NCBI RefSeq assembly: GCF_900096975.1 | Contig: NZ_FMYQ01000005.1 | Coordinates: 186,001-250,000, forward strand | From: Paraburkholderia lycopersici | GTDB taxonomy: Bacteria > Pseudomonadota > Gammaproteobacteria > Burkholderiales > Burkholderiaceae | DNA: 64,000 nt | Direction of reading: 5' to 3' | Shown here: positions 39,390-49,136 of the stretch, piece by piece | Numbering within the stretch: position 1 is the stretch's first letter | Layout of the letters: each line of letters begins with the position of its first letter | Made by a program: the position numbers and the translations under genes | Notes under the pieces: generated by a model | Told to the model about the DNA's origin: nothing | The model's input: only the letters and a program-made list of their open reading frames with translations | Database searches by the model: none

Positions 39390-42300
39390 TCAATGTCCTT
39401 CCTTGCCCGGGCCGCCGGCATTGCCGCCGCCACTCTCGCCACCGTCATTGCCGCCATTGCCACCCTGGCCGCCGGCATTGCCGTTCTCGTCGTCATGGTC
39501 GTGCGCATGGTGCTCTTCGTAGTGCTGGAGCGCGACGTCCGCGTCTTCCTTCTCGCCGGCGAACTTCGCGCGAATCACGACGAAGAACATCGGGATCATG
39601 AAGATCGCGAGGAACGTGGCCGTGACCATGCCGCCGATCACGCCCGTGCCGATCGCGTGCTGCGAAGCCGAACCCGCGCCGTTACTGATCGCGAGCGGCA
39701 GCACGCCGAGAATGAACGCCATCGACGTCATCAGGATCGGCCGCAGACGCAATCGCGAGGCTTCGAGCGCCGCTTCGATCGGCCCCATCTTCCCGTCGGC
39801 CTGCAGGTCGCGCGCGAACTCCACGATCAGAATCGCGTTTTTCGCCGAGAGACCCACGGTGGTCAACAGACCGACCTGGAAGAACACGTCGTTCTCGAGG
39901 CCGCGCAGCGTCACCGCAAGCAGGGCGCCGAGCACGCCGAGCGGCACCACCATGATGACCGCGAACGGAATCGACCAGCTTTCATACAGCGCCGCGAGAC
40001 AGAGGAACACGACGAGGATCGAGATGCCGTAGAGAATCGGCGCCTGCGAACCGGACTGGCGCTCCTGGTACGACAGGCCCGTCCATTCGTAGCCGATGCC
40101 CGCGGGCAGCTTCGCCGCGATCTGCTCTATGGCGGTCATCGCCTGGCCCGTCGACTTGCCCTGGCTCGCCTGACCCTGGATTTCCATCGCCGAGATGCCG
40201 TTGTAACGCTCGAGCTTCGGCGAACCGAAGGTCCAGTGACCGGTCGCGAACGAGCTGAACGGCACCATCCCGCCCGAACCGTTGCGCACGTACCAGATGT
40301 TCATGTCCTCCGGCGTCATGCGGAACGGCGCGTCGGCCATCACGTACACCTTCTTGATACGGCCGTCCGTATCGAGGAAGTTGTTCACGTACTGCGACGC
40401 CCATGCGATCGAGAAGGTCTGGTCGACGGCCGCCGACGTCACGCCGAGCGCCTCGGCCTTCTCGCGGTCGATGTCGACCTGGAACTGCGGCGTGTCGTTC
40501 AGGCCGTTCGGGCGCACGAGCGCGAGCGACGGATCCTTCGCGGCCATGCCGAGCAGCATGTTGCGCGCCGCCATCAGCTTGTCGTGACCGACGCCGCCGC
40601 GATCCTGCAGCTCGAAGTCGAAGCCCGACGCGGTGCCGAGTTCCGGAATCGAAGGCGGATTCACCGGGATGATCATCGCGTCCTTGTAGGACGAGAAGTG
40701 CGCGAACATGCGGCCCACCAGCGCCTGGACCTTCTGGTCCGCGTGCTGACGCTCCTTGTAGTCCTTCAGGCGCACGAACACGAGACCCGAGTTCTGGCCG
40801 CGGCCCGCGAAGCTGAAGCCGTTCACGGTGAAGGTCGACTCGACGATGCTCTTTTCGTCGTCGAGCAGGTAGTTCTGGATGGTGGCGAGCGTGCGCGCCG
40901 TGGTTTCCTGGGTCGAGCCCGACGGCGTCTGCACGATCACGAACATCGTGCCCTGGTCTTCGTCGGGCAGGAACGACTTGGGCAGGCGCACGAACAGCAG
41001 GCCGACCGCGACGATCACCGCGAGATAGATGATGAGCCAGCGGCCCGAGCGCTTGATGACGTGGTGCACGCCGCTGTGATACTTGTCGCGGCTCGTCTCG
41101 AACGTGCGGTTGAACCAGCCGAAGAAGCCCTTCTTCTCCTCGTGGTGCCCCTTCGGAATCGGCTTGAGGATGGTCGCGCACAGCGCCGGCGTGAGAATCA
41201 GCGCGACGAGCACGGACAGCACCATCGCCGCCACGATCGTGAGCGAGAACTGCCGGTAGATCGCGCCGACCGAGCCGCCCGAAAACGCCACCGGCACGAA
41301 CACGGCGGAAAGCACGAGCGCCACGCCGACCAGCGCGCCGGTGATCTGGCCCATGGCCTTGCGGGTCGCTTCCTTCGGCCCCAGCCCCTCTTCCACCATC
41401 ACCCGCTCGACGTTCTCCACGACCACGATCGCGTCGTCCACGAGCAGGCCGATGGCGAGCACGAGACCGAACATCGACAGCGTGTTGATGGAGAAGCCCA
41501 CCATTGCCATGATCGCGAACGTGCCCAGCAGCACCACCGGCACCGCGATGGTCGGAATCAGCGTCGCGCGCAGGTTCTGCAGGAACAGGTACATGACGAG
41601 GAACACCAGCACGATGCCTTCCAGCAGCGTCTTGATCACTTCCTCGATCGACAGGCGCACGAACGGCGTCGTGTCATACGGGTACTGCACGACGAGACCG
41701 TGCGGGAAGTACTTCGAGAGGTCGTCGATCTTCTGGCGCACGAGCTTCGCCGTCTGCAGCGCGTTGGCGCCCGTCGCGAGCTGGATGCCGAGGCCGGCCG
41801 TCGGCGCGCCGTTGTACTTCGTGTCGAAGTTGTAGTTTTCGCCGCCGAGGCTGATGCGCGCCACGTCCCTCAGACGCACCTGCGAGCCGTCCTGGTTCAC
41901 CTTCAGCAGGATGTTGCCGAACTCTTCGGGCGTATGCAGCAGCGTCGATTCGGTGATGGTCGCCTGGAACGACTGCCCCGCCACCGCCGGCGTGCCGCCC
42001 AGCTGGCCACCCGCGATCTGCACGTTCTGCGCGGTGATCGCGGCTGTCACGTCGACAGGCGTGAGGCTGAAGTTCGTCAGCTTGTTCGGGTCGAGCCACA
42101 CGCGCATCGCATACTGCGAGCCGAACAGCGTGACCGTGCCCACGCCGTCGATACGGCTGATCGGGTCCTGGATGTTCGACGCCACGTAGTTCGCGAGGTC
42201 GTACTTGGTCATGCTGCCGTCTTCGGACACGAACGCGAGCACGAGCAGGAAGCTGCTGCTCGACTTCGTGACCTTGATGCCGAGTTGCTGCACGACCTGC

Positions 42301-42656
42301 GGCAGGATCGGCGTGGCGAGCTGCAGCTTGTTCTGCACCTGCACCTGCGCGATGTCCGGGTTGGTGCCCGCGGCGAAGGTCAGCGTGATGGTGGCCGTGC
42401 CCGAGTCATCGGAAGTCGACGAGAGATACAGCAGGTGGTCGAGGCCGCTCATCTGCTGCTCGATCACCTGCGTGACCGTGTTTTCCACCGTCTTCGCCGA
42501 AGCGCCAGGGTAGGTCGCACTGATCTGAATGGACGGCGGCGCGATAGTCGGATACTGCGCGACCGGCAGCGTGAACACCGACGCCACGCCCGCCAGCATC
42601 AGGATGATGGCGATCACCCATGCAAAAATCGGGCGGTCGATAAAGAACTTTGCCAT
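39390..42656 (-). CDS. acrB: RND multidrug efflux inner-membrane transporter (AcrB/MexB/BpeB type)
   Basis: A 1088-residue hydrophobic/amphiphilic efflux (HAE1) pump, a proton-driven trimer exporting drugs and solvents. It begins [16 protein letters not shown], and the proton-relay aspartate pair is in [18 protein letters not shown]. Typical HAE1 segments such as [20 protein letters not shown] and [13 protein letters not shown] are present. It is longer than the usual 1030-1060 residues because of a Gly/Asn/His-rich tail from about residue 1042 on. It lies 15 bases after the adaptor gene. The order and divergent TetR gene resemble Burkholderia BpeAB-OprB-like pumps. Confidence 0.96.
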   Translation of the reverse strand: MAKFFIDRPIFAWVIAIILMLAGVASVFTLPVAQYPTIAPPSIQISATYPGASAKTVENTVTQVIEQQMSGLDHLLYLSSTSDDSGTATITLTFAAGTNPDIAQVQVQNKLQLATPILPQVVQQLGIKVTKSSSSFLLVLAFVSEDGSMTKYDLANYVASNIQDPISRIDGVGTVTLFGSQYAMRVWLDPNKLTNFSLTPVDVTAAITAQNVQIAGGQLGGTPAVAGQSFQATITESTLLHTPEEFGNILLKVNQDGSQVRLRDVARISLGGENYNFDTKYNGAPTAGLGIQLATGANALQTAKLVRQKIDDLSKYFPHGLVVQYPYDTTPFVRLSIEEVIKTLLEGIVLVFLVMYLFLQNLRATLIPTIAVPVVLLGTFAIMAMVGFSINTLSMFGLVLAIGLLVDDAIVVVENVERVMVEEGLGPKEATRKAMGQITGALVGVALVLSAVFVPVAFSGGSVGAIYRQFSLTIVAAMVLSVLVALILTPALCATILKPIPKGHHEEKKGFFGWFNRTFETSRDKYHSGVHHVIKRSGRWLIIYLAVIVAVGLLFVRLPKSFLPDEDQGTMFVIVQTPSGSTQETTARTLATIQNYLLDDEKSIVESTFTVNGFSFAGRGQNSGLVFVRLKDYKERQHADQKVQALVGRMFAHFSSYKDAMIIPVNPPSIPELGTASGFDFELQDRGGVGHDKLMAARNMLLGMAAKDPSLALVRPNGLNDTPQFQVDIDREKAEALGVTSAAVDQTFSIAWASQYVNNFLDTDGRIKKVYVMADAPFRMTPEDMNIWYVRNGSGGMVPFSSFATGHWTFGSPKLERYNGISAMEIQGQASQGKSTGQAMTAIEQIAAKLPAGIGYEWTGLSYQERQSGSQAPILYGISILVVFLCLAALYESWSIPFAVIMVVPLGVLGALLAVTLRGLENDVFFQVGLLTTVGLSAKNAILIVEFARDLQADGKMGPIEAALEASRLRLRPILMTSMAFILGVLPLAISNGAGSASQHAIGTGVIGGMVTATFLAIFMIPMFFVVIRAKFAGEKEDADVALQHYEEHHAHDHDDENGNAGGQGGNGGNDGGESGGGNAGGPGKEGH

Positions 42657-42671
42657 GAAGCAGGCTCCCGA

Positions 42672-43946
42672 TTATTGCGCTGCGGAGGCGGCAGGCGCAG
42701 CCGAGGCGCCCTTCGCGCCCGATGCGGCGCCCGATGCCGGAGCGGCCGCGTTCGCATAGCCCGAAGCCGTCGCCATGTCGGCCGAGGGCGCGCCCGGTTT
42801 CGGCGGCGGCGGCAATTGCGCGGCGACGGGCTTGACCTGGTCGCCCGGCCTGGCCTTTTCGGTACCCTGCACGATCACGCGGTCGCCCGCGTTCAGACCG
42901 CTCTGGACGACCCAGTCCTGGCCCTGCGTGCCCGCGGTGGTGATCGGCGTCGGCACGACCTTGTCGTCCTTGTTGACGACGAGCACCGACGCCTGCCCCT
43001 TCTGGTCGTGCTGCACGCCGACTTGCGGCACGAGGAACGCGCTGTTGTTGATGCCTTCCTCGATGCGCGCGCGCACGAACATGCCCGGCAGCAGCACGCG
43101 GTCGGGGTTCGGGAAGATCGCGCGAACCGTGACCGAGCCCGTGGTCTGGTCGACCGTGACGTCGGTGAACTGGAGCTTGCCCTTCTCCGCATACGTGCGG
43201 CCGTCTTCGAGGACCAGCGAAACCTTCGCGGCGTTCGGGCCGTTGGTCTTCAGGCGCCCTTCCTGGATCTCGCGGCGCAGTTTCAGGCCCTCGAGGCTCG
43301 ACTGCGTGACGTCCACGTACATCGGGTCCAGTTGCTGCACCGTCGACATGAGGGTTGCCGCGCTCGCCTGCACATAGGCGCCCGGCGTGACCTGCGAGAT
43401 GCCGACCTGGCCCGTGACGGGCGAAATGACGTCGGTATAGCCGAGGTTGATCTGCGCGGTGTCCACGGAGGCCTTGCCGGCGGCGACGTCCGCCGCCGCC
43501 TGGCCCTGCGCGGAAACGGCGTTGTCGTAGTCCTGCTTGCTCACCGCGTTGGCCTGCACGAGCACCTTGTAGCGCGCGACCAGCGCGTTCTGCGTGACGA
43601 GGTTGGCCTGCGCCTTGGCGAGCGCGGCCTTGGCGTTGTTGAGCGCGGCGATATAGGGCGCCGGGTCGATCTTGTAAAGACGCTGGCCGGCCTTCACGAT
43701 CGCGCCTTCGGTGAACTCGCGACGCAGGACGATGCCGTCGACCCGCGCGCGCACCTGCGCGACGAGATAGGCGCTGGTGCGGCCGGGAAGCTCGGACACG
43801 ACCGGCACGGAGGCCGGCTGGACGGTGACGATACCGACTTCGGTAGTTTGCGGCGGCGGCGCCGACTGCTTTTGCCCGCAGGCTGCAAGCGCGATGGCAG
43901 CCGTCGCGACACTGATTAGGCGGAATGGAACCCGTTCGACGCGCAT
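42672..43946 (-). CDS. acrA: RND efflux periplasmic adaptor (AcrA/MexA type)
   Basis: A 424-residue membrane-fusion lipoprotein joining the RND pump to the outer-membrane channel. The lipobox ALAAC gives a lipidated cysteine at C23. The lipoyl motif is seen in VRARVDGIVLRREFTEGAIVKAGQRLYKIDP, followed by an alpha-helical hairpin and beta-barrel domain, and it ends in a Pro/Ala/Ser-rich tail. The start at 43946 has an AGAGGT Shine-Dalgarno 7 bases upstream. First gene of the pump operon, with a leader of about 260 bases. Confidence 0.95.
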   Translation of the reverse strand: MRVERVPFRLISVATAAIALAACGQKQSAPPPQTTEVGIVTVQPASVPVVSELPGRTSAYLVAQVRARVDGIVLRREFTEGAIVKAGQRLYKIDPAPYIAALNNAKAALAKAQANLVTQNALVARYKVLVQANAVSKQDYDNAVSAQGQAAADVAAGKASVDTAQINLGYTDVISPVTGQVGISQVTPGAYVQASAATLMSTVQQLDPMYVDVTQSSLEGLKLRREIQEGRLKTNGPNAAKVSLVLEDGRTYAEKGKLQFTDVTVDQTTGSVTVRAIFPNPDRVLLPGMFVRARIEEGINNSAFLVPQVGVQHDQKGQASVLVVNKDDKVVPTPITTAGTQGQDWVVQSGLNAGDRVIVQGTEKARPGDQVKPVAAQLPPPPKPGAPSADMATASGYANAAAPASGAASGAKGASAAPAASAAQ

Positions 43947-44213
43947 GGAGCGACCTCTGTCTATAACTGACAATAAAAGCGTGCGGCGTCCCGCAACGAG
44001 GAGGACGGCCACGCACGCCAGCATCTGGCAAATACCTGACGGATAAACCCGGTACTTCTTCTAGAAAGGCGCATTCCGGTCTGCACATCCGTCCGGGCGA
44101 TACTGCCGCGCGCCACCCATGAGGCGTCGCGCATTGGGGTTTCTACGACCATTCGGCCAGTGACGGATATTAACCGGACATCACCCCTTGGAGCACCCTC
44201 ATGGTGGGGTGCT

Positions 44214-44242
44214 ATTATAGATACATTCGCGAACGAATGTAA
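44214..44242 (-). promoter_or_regulatory. Efflux operon promoter overlapped by a TetR-type operator
   Basis: On the minus strand TTACAT (44242-44237) and a perfect TATAAT (44219-44214) are 17 bases apart. A 20-base inverted repeat at 44222-44241, arms TACATTCG and CGAATGTA around CGAA, covers the spacer and most of the -35 box. The ACATTC/GAATGT arms resemble AcrR-type operators. Binding would block the pump promoter. A second hairpin (44192-44198 with 44207-44213) lies at the expected transcript start. The rest of the 433-base gap up to the regulator gene shows no other clear element. Confidence 0.8.
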
Positions 44243-44379
44243 AAGGACGCCTTACTACCTTTGAAGGAGTCTTCAGGCGTGATCCCCGCCTGATCTCCAT
44301 ATTACAAATCAATACATTACGATTCGCACCCTGATATTCCCGTTTGTCCATCCATACAACGCAACACAGTCATCCCATC

Positions 44380-45033
44380 ATGGCCCGCCGCACGAAAGAG
44401 GAAGCGCTGGAGACGCGCAACCGGATCCTCGACGCCGCCGAACACGTCTTTTACGAGAAAGGCGTGTCGCGCACCTCGCTTGCCGATATCGCCCAGGCCG
44501 CGGGCGTGACGCGCGGTGCAATCTACTGGCATTTCGAGAACAAGGGCGACGTGTTTACGGCCATGTTCGACCGCGTGGTGCTGCCGCTCGACGAGCTGAA
44601 GGTGGCGTCGACGGACCCGGGCGAGCCCGACCCGCTCGCTCGCATGCGCGACCTCTGCATTCTGTGCCTGCGTAACACGGCAACCGACGCGCGCCGCCGC
44701 CGCGTGTTCGAGATCCTGTTCCTGAAGTGCGAGTTCGTCGAGGAGATGGGGCCGGTGATGGCGCGCCATCAGTCGGACATGCGCGAGGGGCTCGCGAGCA
44801 TCGAGCAAGGCTTGCGCAATGCGATGTCGAAGGGCCAGTTGCCCGCCGACCTCGATCCGGGGCGCGCCTCGCGCGTGCTTCATTCGTTCATCAGCGGCGC
44901 GCTGCGCGACATGGCGATCCTGCCGGACGTATTCGACGTGGCGAGCAACGCCGAGCGGCACGTGGCCGCGATGCTCGACGCGCTGCGCTATAGCCCGGCG
45001 CTGCGCGTCGGCGCGGGCGAGCCCGACGCCTGA
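44380..45033 (+). CDS. TetR family repressor of the RND efflux operon (AcrR/TtgR type)
   Basis: A 217-residue TetR regulator. The helix-turn-helix (about residues 30-50) reads SLADIAQAAGVTRGAIYWHF and is followed by NKGDVF, as in AcrR, TtgR and BpeR. The C-terminal ligand pocket domain is of the AcrR type (RRRRVFEILFLKCEFVEEM). It is divergent from the pump operon, and a matching 20-base operator lies over the pump promoter. Ligand binding by drugs is expected to release repression. The start at 44380 fits the family. Confidence 0.95.
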   Translation: MARRTKEEALETRNRILDAAEHVFYEKGVSRTSLADIAQAAGVTRGAIYWHFENKGDVFTAMFDRVVLPLDELKVASTDPGEPDPLARMRDLCILCLRNTATDARRRRVFEILFLKCEFVEEMGPVMARHQSDMREGLASIEQGLRNAMSKGQLPADLDPGRASRVLHSFISGALRDMAILPDVFDVASNAERHVAAMLDALRYSPALRVGAGEPDA

Positions 45034-45114
45034 GCGCGGCGCGCCGTCTGGCGCCTTTCTTGCCGGGCGGCCTGCTGGAGAGGCCGCGTTCCACATGGTC
45101 TGTCAGCGCGCCAT

Positions 45115-45750
45115 TCAGGCCGGCACGCGGTTCGCGCGCGCCCGCTGGTTCGAGGCGTAAATGGTGTCGCGTGCGAGCGGGGCGCCCGCCTTCACGGCGG
45201 CGAGCCATGCGTCGGTCGTCACGACCGCCGCGAAGCGTGAATGCATCACCACGCTGAACACGCGATGAATGTCCTCGGCGCTCGCCGCGCCCGCCTCGTT
45301 TGCGTACGGCACCGAGCCCGTCGCGTCGGAGAGAAACTCCACGGCAAGGCCCGCGTGGGTCGCTTCGAACACCGTGGAGGCATCGCAGTTGTGCGTCATG
45401 TAGCCCGCCACGGCGACGGTGTCGACGTCGCGCCCGGCCAGCCATGCCTCGAGATCGGTGCCCGCGAAGGCGCTCGGCAGCGATTTTTCGACGTAATGAT
45501 CGCGCTCGCGCGAGGCGACGACCGGATGCAGCCCGGCGCCGACGCTGCCGCGCGCGAAGAGGGGCGAGTCCGCGGGCGCGAAGTTCTGCACCACCACGAC
45601 CGGCACGCCGGCCGCGCGCGCGGCGTCCATCGCGCGGCCGATGTTGGCGAGCGAGGTTTCGACGGGGGGAAATTCGATCGGCAGATCGCCGCTTGTGTAT
45701 TCGTTTTGCACGTCGATGACGACGAGCGCACGGCGCGGATTCGCGGACAT
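45115..45750 (-). CDS. Cysteine hydrolase (isochorismatase-like) family protein
   Basis: A 211-residue isochorismatase-like hydrolase. The catalytic triad candidates are the aspartate in ALVVIDVQNEY, the lysine in YVEKSLPSAF and the cysteine in GYMTHNCDAST. The family includes nicotinamidases, amidases and isochorismatases, and the sequence does not decide among them. It is divergent from a GATase-AraC regulator gene, 156 bases away, a frequent pairing that suggests the regulator controls it. Confidence 0.92.
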   Translation of the reverse strand: MSANPRRALVVIDVQNEYTSGDLPIEFPPVETSLANIGRAMDAARAAGVPVVVVQNFAPADSPLFARGSVGAGLHPVVASRERDHYVEKSLPSAFAGTDLEAWLAGRDVDTVAVAGYMTHNCDASTVFEATHAGLAVEFLSDATGSVPYANEAGAASAEDIHRVFSVVMHSRFAAVVTTDAWLAAVKAGAPLARDTIYASNQRARANRVPA

Positions 45751-45906
45751 GGCAGTGCCTCCAGGTGTGGTTCCGGCGTTGGAAAGGATCGACCGCTCGC
45801 CACGACGCACAGTCGATGACCGGATTGTGGCGCGATGCCCGCGCACACGACAGTGGCCCAAACGACAACTTTCGCTAGAATCGGGCCATTCGTCCCTGGG
45901 TCCGTC

Positions 45907-46923
45907 ATGACAAATTCCGCCCGCTCCCTTCGCGCTTCCCGCCCGGCGGCGGCCGTCGATCTACGGGACGCGCCGCCGCGCGTCGCCGTGATCGCCTTCG
46001 ACCGCATGAGCCCGTTCCATCTCTCGGTGCCTTGCGTCGTGTTCGGCGAAGACCGCAGCGACGGCGGCGTGCCGCCGTTCGAACTCGCCGTCTGCGCCGC
46101 GGAGCCAGGCACGCTCACCACCACGGCAGGCTTCACGATCGGCGCCCCCCACGGCCTCGAAGGACTGCGCGGCGCGGACGTCATCGTCGTCCCCAGTTGG
46201 CGCGACACGCACGAAGCGCCGCCTCCCCTGCTCTGCGAAGCACTCCGCGAGGCCCACGCGCGCGGCGCGATCCTGGTCGGCCTTTGCCTCGGCGCCTATG
46301 TCCTCGCGCACGCCGGGCTGCTCGATGGCCGCCCGGCCACCACGCACTGGGCCGCCGCCGCCGACTTCGCGCAGCGCTTTCCGGCGGTGCGCTTCGATCC
46401 CGGCGTGCTCTACGTCGACGACGGCGAACTGCTCACGTCGGCAGGCACGGCGGCGGGGCTCGACTGCTGCCTGCACCTGATGCGGCGCCTGTGCGGCTCG
46501 AGCGTCGCGAACTACGTCGCGCGCCGGCTCGTCGTGCCGCCGCACCGCCAGGGAAGTCAGGCGCAATACGTGCAGCAGCCGCTCGCGGCGGCCGGGCGCG
46601 GCGATCGCCTCGCGGGACTGCTCGACTGGATCCGCGCCCATCTCGACGCGCCGCACACGCTCGACTCGCTCGCCCAGCGGGCGTTGATGAGCCGGCGCAC
46701 CTTCACGCGCCAGTTCCGCTTGACGACGGGATCGACCGTGAGCGCGTGGCTGCTCGGCGAACGCCTCGCCCACGCGCAACAGTTGCTCGAGAGCACCGAT
46801 CAGCCGATCGACGCGATCGCGCAGCACGCGGGCTTCGGCTCGGCCGCGTCGTTGCGACAGCATTTCGTGGAAGCGTTCAGGACTTCGCCGTCGGCGTGGC
46901 GGCGCGAGTTTCGGGGATCATGA
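45907..46923 (+). CDS. GlxA/FtrA family AraC-type transcriptional regulator
   Basis: A 338-residue regulator with an N-terminal class I glutamine amidotransferase-like (DJ-1/PfpI) domain (about residues 24-200, with GLCLGAYVLAHAGLLDG around the cysteine elbow). The C-terminal AraC DNA-binding domain spans about 240-335 (SLAQRALMSRRTFTRQFRL and IAQHAGFGSAASLRQHF). These proteins usually activate nearby catabolic genes; the divergent cysteine hydrolase gene is the likely target. The start at 45907 places a typical basic N-terminus. It ends 19 bases from the convergent CoxG-like gene. Confidence 0.94.
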   Translation: MTNSARSLRASRPAAAVDLRDAPPRVAVIAFDRMSPFHLSVPCVVFGEDRSDGGVPPFELAVCAAEPGTLTTTAGFTIGAPHGLEGLRGADVIVVPSWRDTHEAPPPLLCEALREAHARGAILVGLCLGAYVLAHAGLLDGRPATTHWAAAADFAQRFPAVRFDPGVLYVDDGELLTSAGTAAGLDCCLHLMRRLCGSSVANYVARRLVVPPHRQGSQAQYVQQPLAAAGRGDRLAGLLDWIRAHLDAPHTLDSLAQRALMSRRTFTRQFRLTTGSTVSAWLLGERLAHAQQLLESTDQPIDAIAQHAGFGSAASLRQHFVEAFRTSPSAWRREFRGS

Positions 46924-46942
46924 GAGACACGGGATGCGCCGT

Positions 46943-47692
46943 TCAGCCCGCCGTGAACCAGCGGGCCACGTATAGCAGCAACGCGACGAAAAAGATCATC
47001 GCCGCCCAGGCCCAGTAGGGCATCGCGTGCGGCGGCGGCTCGTGATGCAGCGTGCTTGCCGCGCGGCCCGAGAGCGTGCCGCCCGCGTGGTGCGGCAGGA
47101 TATGCGCGCGCCGCGCGAGACCGGTGAGGCTGATCGGCCGCAGGAATACGTGCTGCCGGCGCGGCTGTTCGCCCGCTACGCGGTTCGGCGCCTGGCCGTG
47201 CTTGGCCGCCACCACGGCGCAGAACTCCGTGAAGAAATCGTCGGCGAGCTCGTGCAACGCGTTCTCGATCTGGCGCGGCGGCAGGTCGGAGAGCGGCCCG
47301 GTGAGCGTCGCCCACACCGAGTAATCAATACGCGTGCTGGCGGCGTTGCCCGCCCCCGTTTCCTTCGCCGCCACCGCGCGCTCCTCCGGGCGCAACGCCA
47401 CGTCGATCTGCCCGCGCAGCGAGCCGATGCCGTCCGCGCGCGCCCGGAAGCTCAGCACGCGGCGCGGCGTGAGCGGCACCTGCGCGGAGTCATTCGCGAT
47501 GTGAGCGCGCACTTCGTAGCGCGCGCGCAGCGGACCGAGCGGCACCGTGAGCGTGATCGCGTATTCGCCGGGACCCAGTCGCCGGAACGACTCGCAATGC
47601 TCCATGCTCGCGCGCACGAGCGCGACATCCTGCAGCGCCGCCCAGACAGCGGACGGTTCGAGCGGAATCCTCAACGCATCGTTCAGTTCCAT
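46943..47692 (-). CDS. CoxG/SRPBCC family protein with C-terminal membrane anchor
   Basis: A 249-residue protein whose first 150 residues match the SRPBCC fold of carbon monoxide dehydrogenase subunit G (CoxG), beginning MELNDALRIPLEPSAVWAALQD. A basic middle region leads to a single C-terminal transmembrane helix (about 226-244, WAWAAMIFFVALLLYVARW), as in CoxG proteins thought to anchor partners to the membrane. No CO dehydrogenase genes are nearby, so the role here is unclear. It follows the DUF427 gene by 33 bases and is probably cotranscribed with it. Confidence 0.85.
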   Translation of the reverse strand: MELNDALRIPLEPSAVWAALQDVALVRASMEHCESFRRLGPGEYAITLTVPLGPLRARYEVRAHIANDSAQVPLTPRRVLSFRARADGIGSLRGQIDVALRPEERAVAAKETGAGNAASTRIDYSVWATLTGPLSDLPPRQIENALHELADDFFTEFCAVVAAKHGQAPNRVAGEQPRRQHVFLRPISLTGLARRAHILPHHAGGTLSGRAASTLHHEPPPHAMPYWAWAAMIFFVALLLYVARWFTAG

Positions 47693-47725
47693 GGCGGCTT
47701 CCTCTATGCACGCTGCCCGGTCATT

Positions 47726-48091
47726 TCAGGAGGTCTGATCGATCCGGTCCACGCGGCTCGCGTAGAAAGCCAGATAGCCCTCGATGCCGCGCGCGCCATC
47801 CAGCGGCGCTTCGTAGCTCCAGGCGGCGTCCTCGACGCGCCCGTCTTCCGTTCGTAGATGGAAATAGGTCGCCTCGCCCTTGTAGGGACAATGCGAGGTA
47901 CGCGGGGAACGCTCGAGCCGCGCCATGTTCACGTCGGGGCGCGGGAAATAGAAGACATCGGGATAGCCGGTTTCGCAAAGCGTGACGGCGCGCAGCGTGT
48001 CGGCAATGGTGATGCCGCCGTGAATCACCCGTACACGGTGACGGTTCGCGACGATGTCGATGCGATGGGCAGCATCCGGTTCGACCGCCAT
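47726..48091 (-). CDS. DUF427 domain protein
   Basis: A 121-residue protein of the DUF427 (nucleotidyltransferase-9-like) family, of unknown function. Recognisable features are the aromatic strand VFYFPRPDVNMARL, the family motif HCPYKGEATYFHL and the stretch AAWSYEAPLDGARGIEGYLAFY. The start at 48091 (MAVEPDAAH) has a strong AGGGGAG upstream; the longer frame to 48298 is arginine-rich and unlikely. It precedes the CoxG-like gene by 33 bases. Confidence 0.9.
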   Translation of the reverse strand: MAVEPDAAHRIDIVANRHRVRVIHGGITIADTLRAVTLCETGYPDVFYFPRPDVNMARLERSPRTSHCPYKGEATYFHLRTEDGRVEDAAWSYEAPLDGARGIEGYLAFYASRVDRIDQTS

Positions 48092-48386
48092 GTTCGGCTC
48101 CCCTGTTGGTAGGCGGCGCCCGTGGCGCCCTGCCCTCGCCGGACGGCGGCAAGCCGCTCCGGTTCGCCTGGCGCGCACCCCTTGGCGCGCGTTCCGTGCT
48201 AGTTCCCGGGTTGGCCGCCCATCGATCGCCGCGCTGCCGACGGCAGCGAAATCGCCCGCGCTCCGCCGAAGCGGTCGGGGGCCACCCCATGGCTGCATTA
48301 TCGGCCAAACTCAGCCGCGCTGCGCGAATCTTATGCGCGGCGAGCGTGCGGCGGCGCGCCAGCGCACCCTGCCGGCCCGGCGCGCC

Positions 48387-48896
48387 TTACCAGATGAAAG
48401 ACGCTCGCGCGCTGCCGTTGGAGCCCACGGTGACGGTGCTCGTCTTGTCGACGCCCGCGTGGCTCACGTGCACGTTGTAGCGGCCCGGCCGCACTCTCAC
48501 GAGCATATACGGCCCGCGGGAGGTCGTATCGAGCACGCTGGCGCCGTGCGAGTCGGTGATCTGCACGTGAACGTCCGCGAGATACTCGCCGCCACGCCCC
48601 GTGAAGCGCAGCGAAAGCGGCCACTCGTGCTGAGCGCCGAGCAGCGCCTTCGATTCGTCGAGGCCCACGCCGCCCGAAACGTACGACACGGCGCCCTGCT
48701 GCTGGACCTGCGGCATGCCCCCGCCATTGGTGTTGCCCGCGCTCGTGTTGTCGGTGGTCGTGCCGCCGACCGTGCCCGACGCATCAGCTTGCTGCGCCGC
48801 CGCGCCGCCCGCGTGGCCGAACGCCAGGAAGGCGGCGGCGAGGATTGTCGCGTAAGCGGTGGACTGGGCGGGGCGCGAGTTGCGGAATCTCTTCAT
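48387..48896 (-). CDS. Exported protein with carboxypeptidase-regulatory-like domain
   Basis: A 169-residue protein of unknown function. A signal peptide (about residues 1-34, ending GGAAA-Q) is followed by a Thr/Asn/Gly-rich linker. The C-terminal beta-rich domain has VHVQITDSHGASVLDTTSRGPYMLVRVRPGRYNV, which resembles carboxypeptidase-regulatory or CNA-B-like folds used for surface display or stability. It is probably periplasmic or outer-membrane associated. It lies 240 bases downstream of the HtrA gene, beyond a strong hairpin, and may have its own promoter. Confidence 0.72.
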   Translation of the reverse strand: MKRFRNSRPAQSTAYATILAAAFLAFGHAGGAAAQQADASGTVGGTTTDNTSAGNTNGGGMPQVQQQGAVSYVSGGVGLDESKALLGAQHEWPLSLRFTGRGGEYLADVHVQITDSHGASVLDTTSRGPYMLVRVRPGRYNVHVSHAGVDKTSTVTVGSNGSARASFIW

Positions 48897-49093
48897 CGAT
48901 CGCTCCTCTTCAGGTTGACTGCGGCCACATGGTCGAGCAAGGCGCATGCCCGTTTCGTCCGATGCGGCGAAGGCATTGGAGGTATAGCCGACGGCGCGCT
49001 TTGCTTGCCCGACGCGACCCCGGAAACGCCGCTGCCGCCAGGCGCGAGGCCAACGGCGGCAGCAAAAGAACGCGCTGGAACGAACCTGCTCTG

Positions 49094-49128
49094 GCCGCGA
49101 ATCCGGCGCACGGAGCCGGATTCGCGGC
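49094..49128 (-). terminator. Strong hairpin after the htrA gene
   Basis: A perfect 14-bp GC-rich inverted repeat (49094-49107 with 49115-49128) with a 7-base loop begins 8 bases after the htrA stop. No T-run follows, so it may act as a Rho-dependent pause or mRNA-protecting structure and not as a classical terminator. A second hairpin with 9-bp arms lies at 49031-49063. Confidence 0.55.
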
Positions 49129-49136
49129 AGCAGGGA

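Noticed and set aside
39324..43919. Very long plus-strand open frame (about 1500 codons) opposite the RND pump genes
   Set aside because: It is the antisense of well-supported acrA, acrB and the channel gene, and its product is rich in Arg, His and Asp as expected for a shadow of GC-rich coding DNA.
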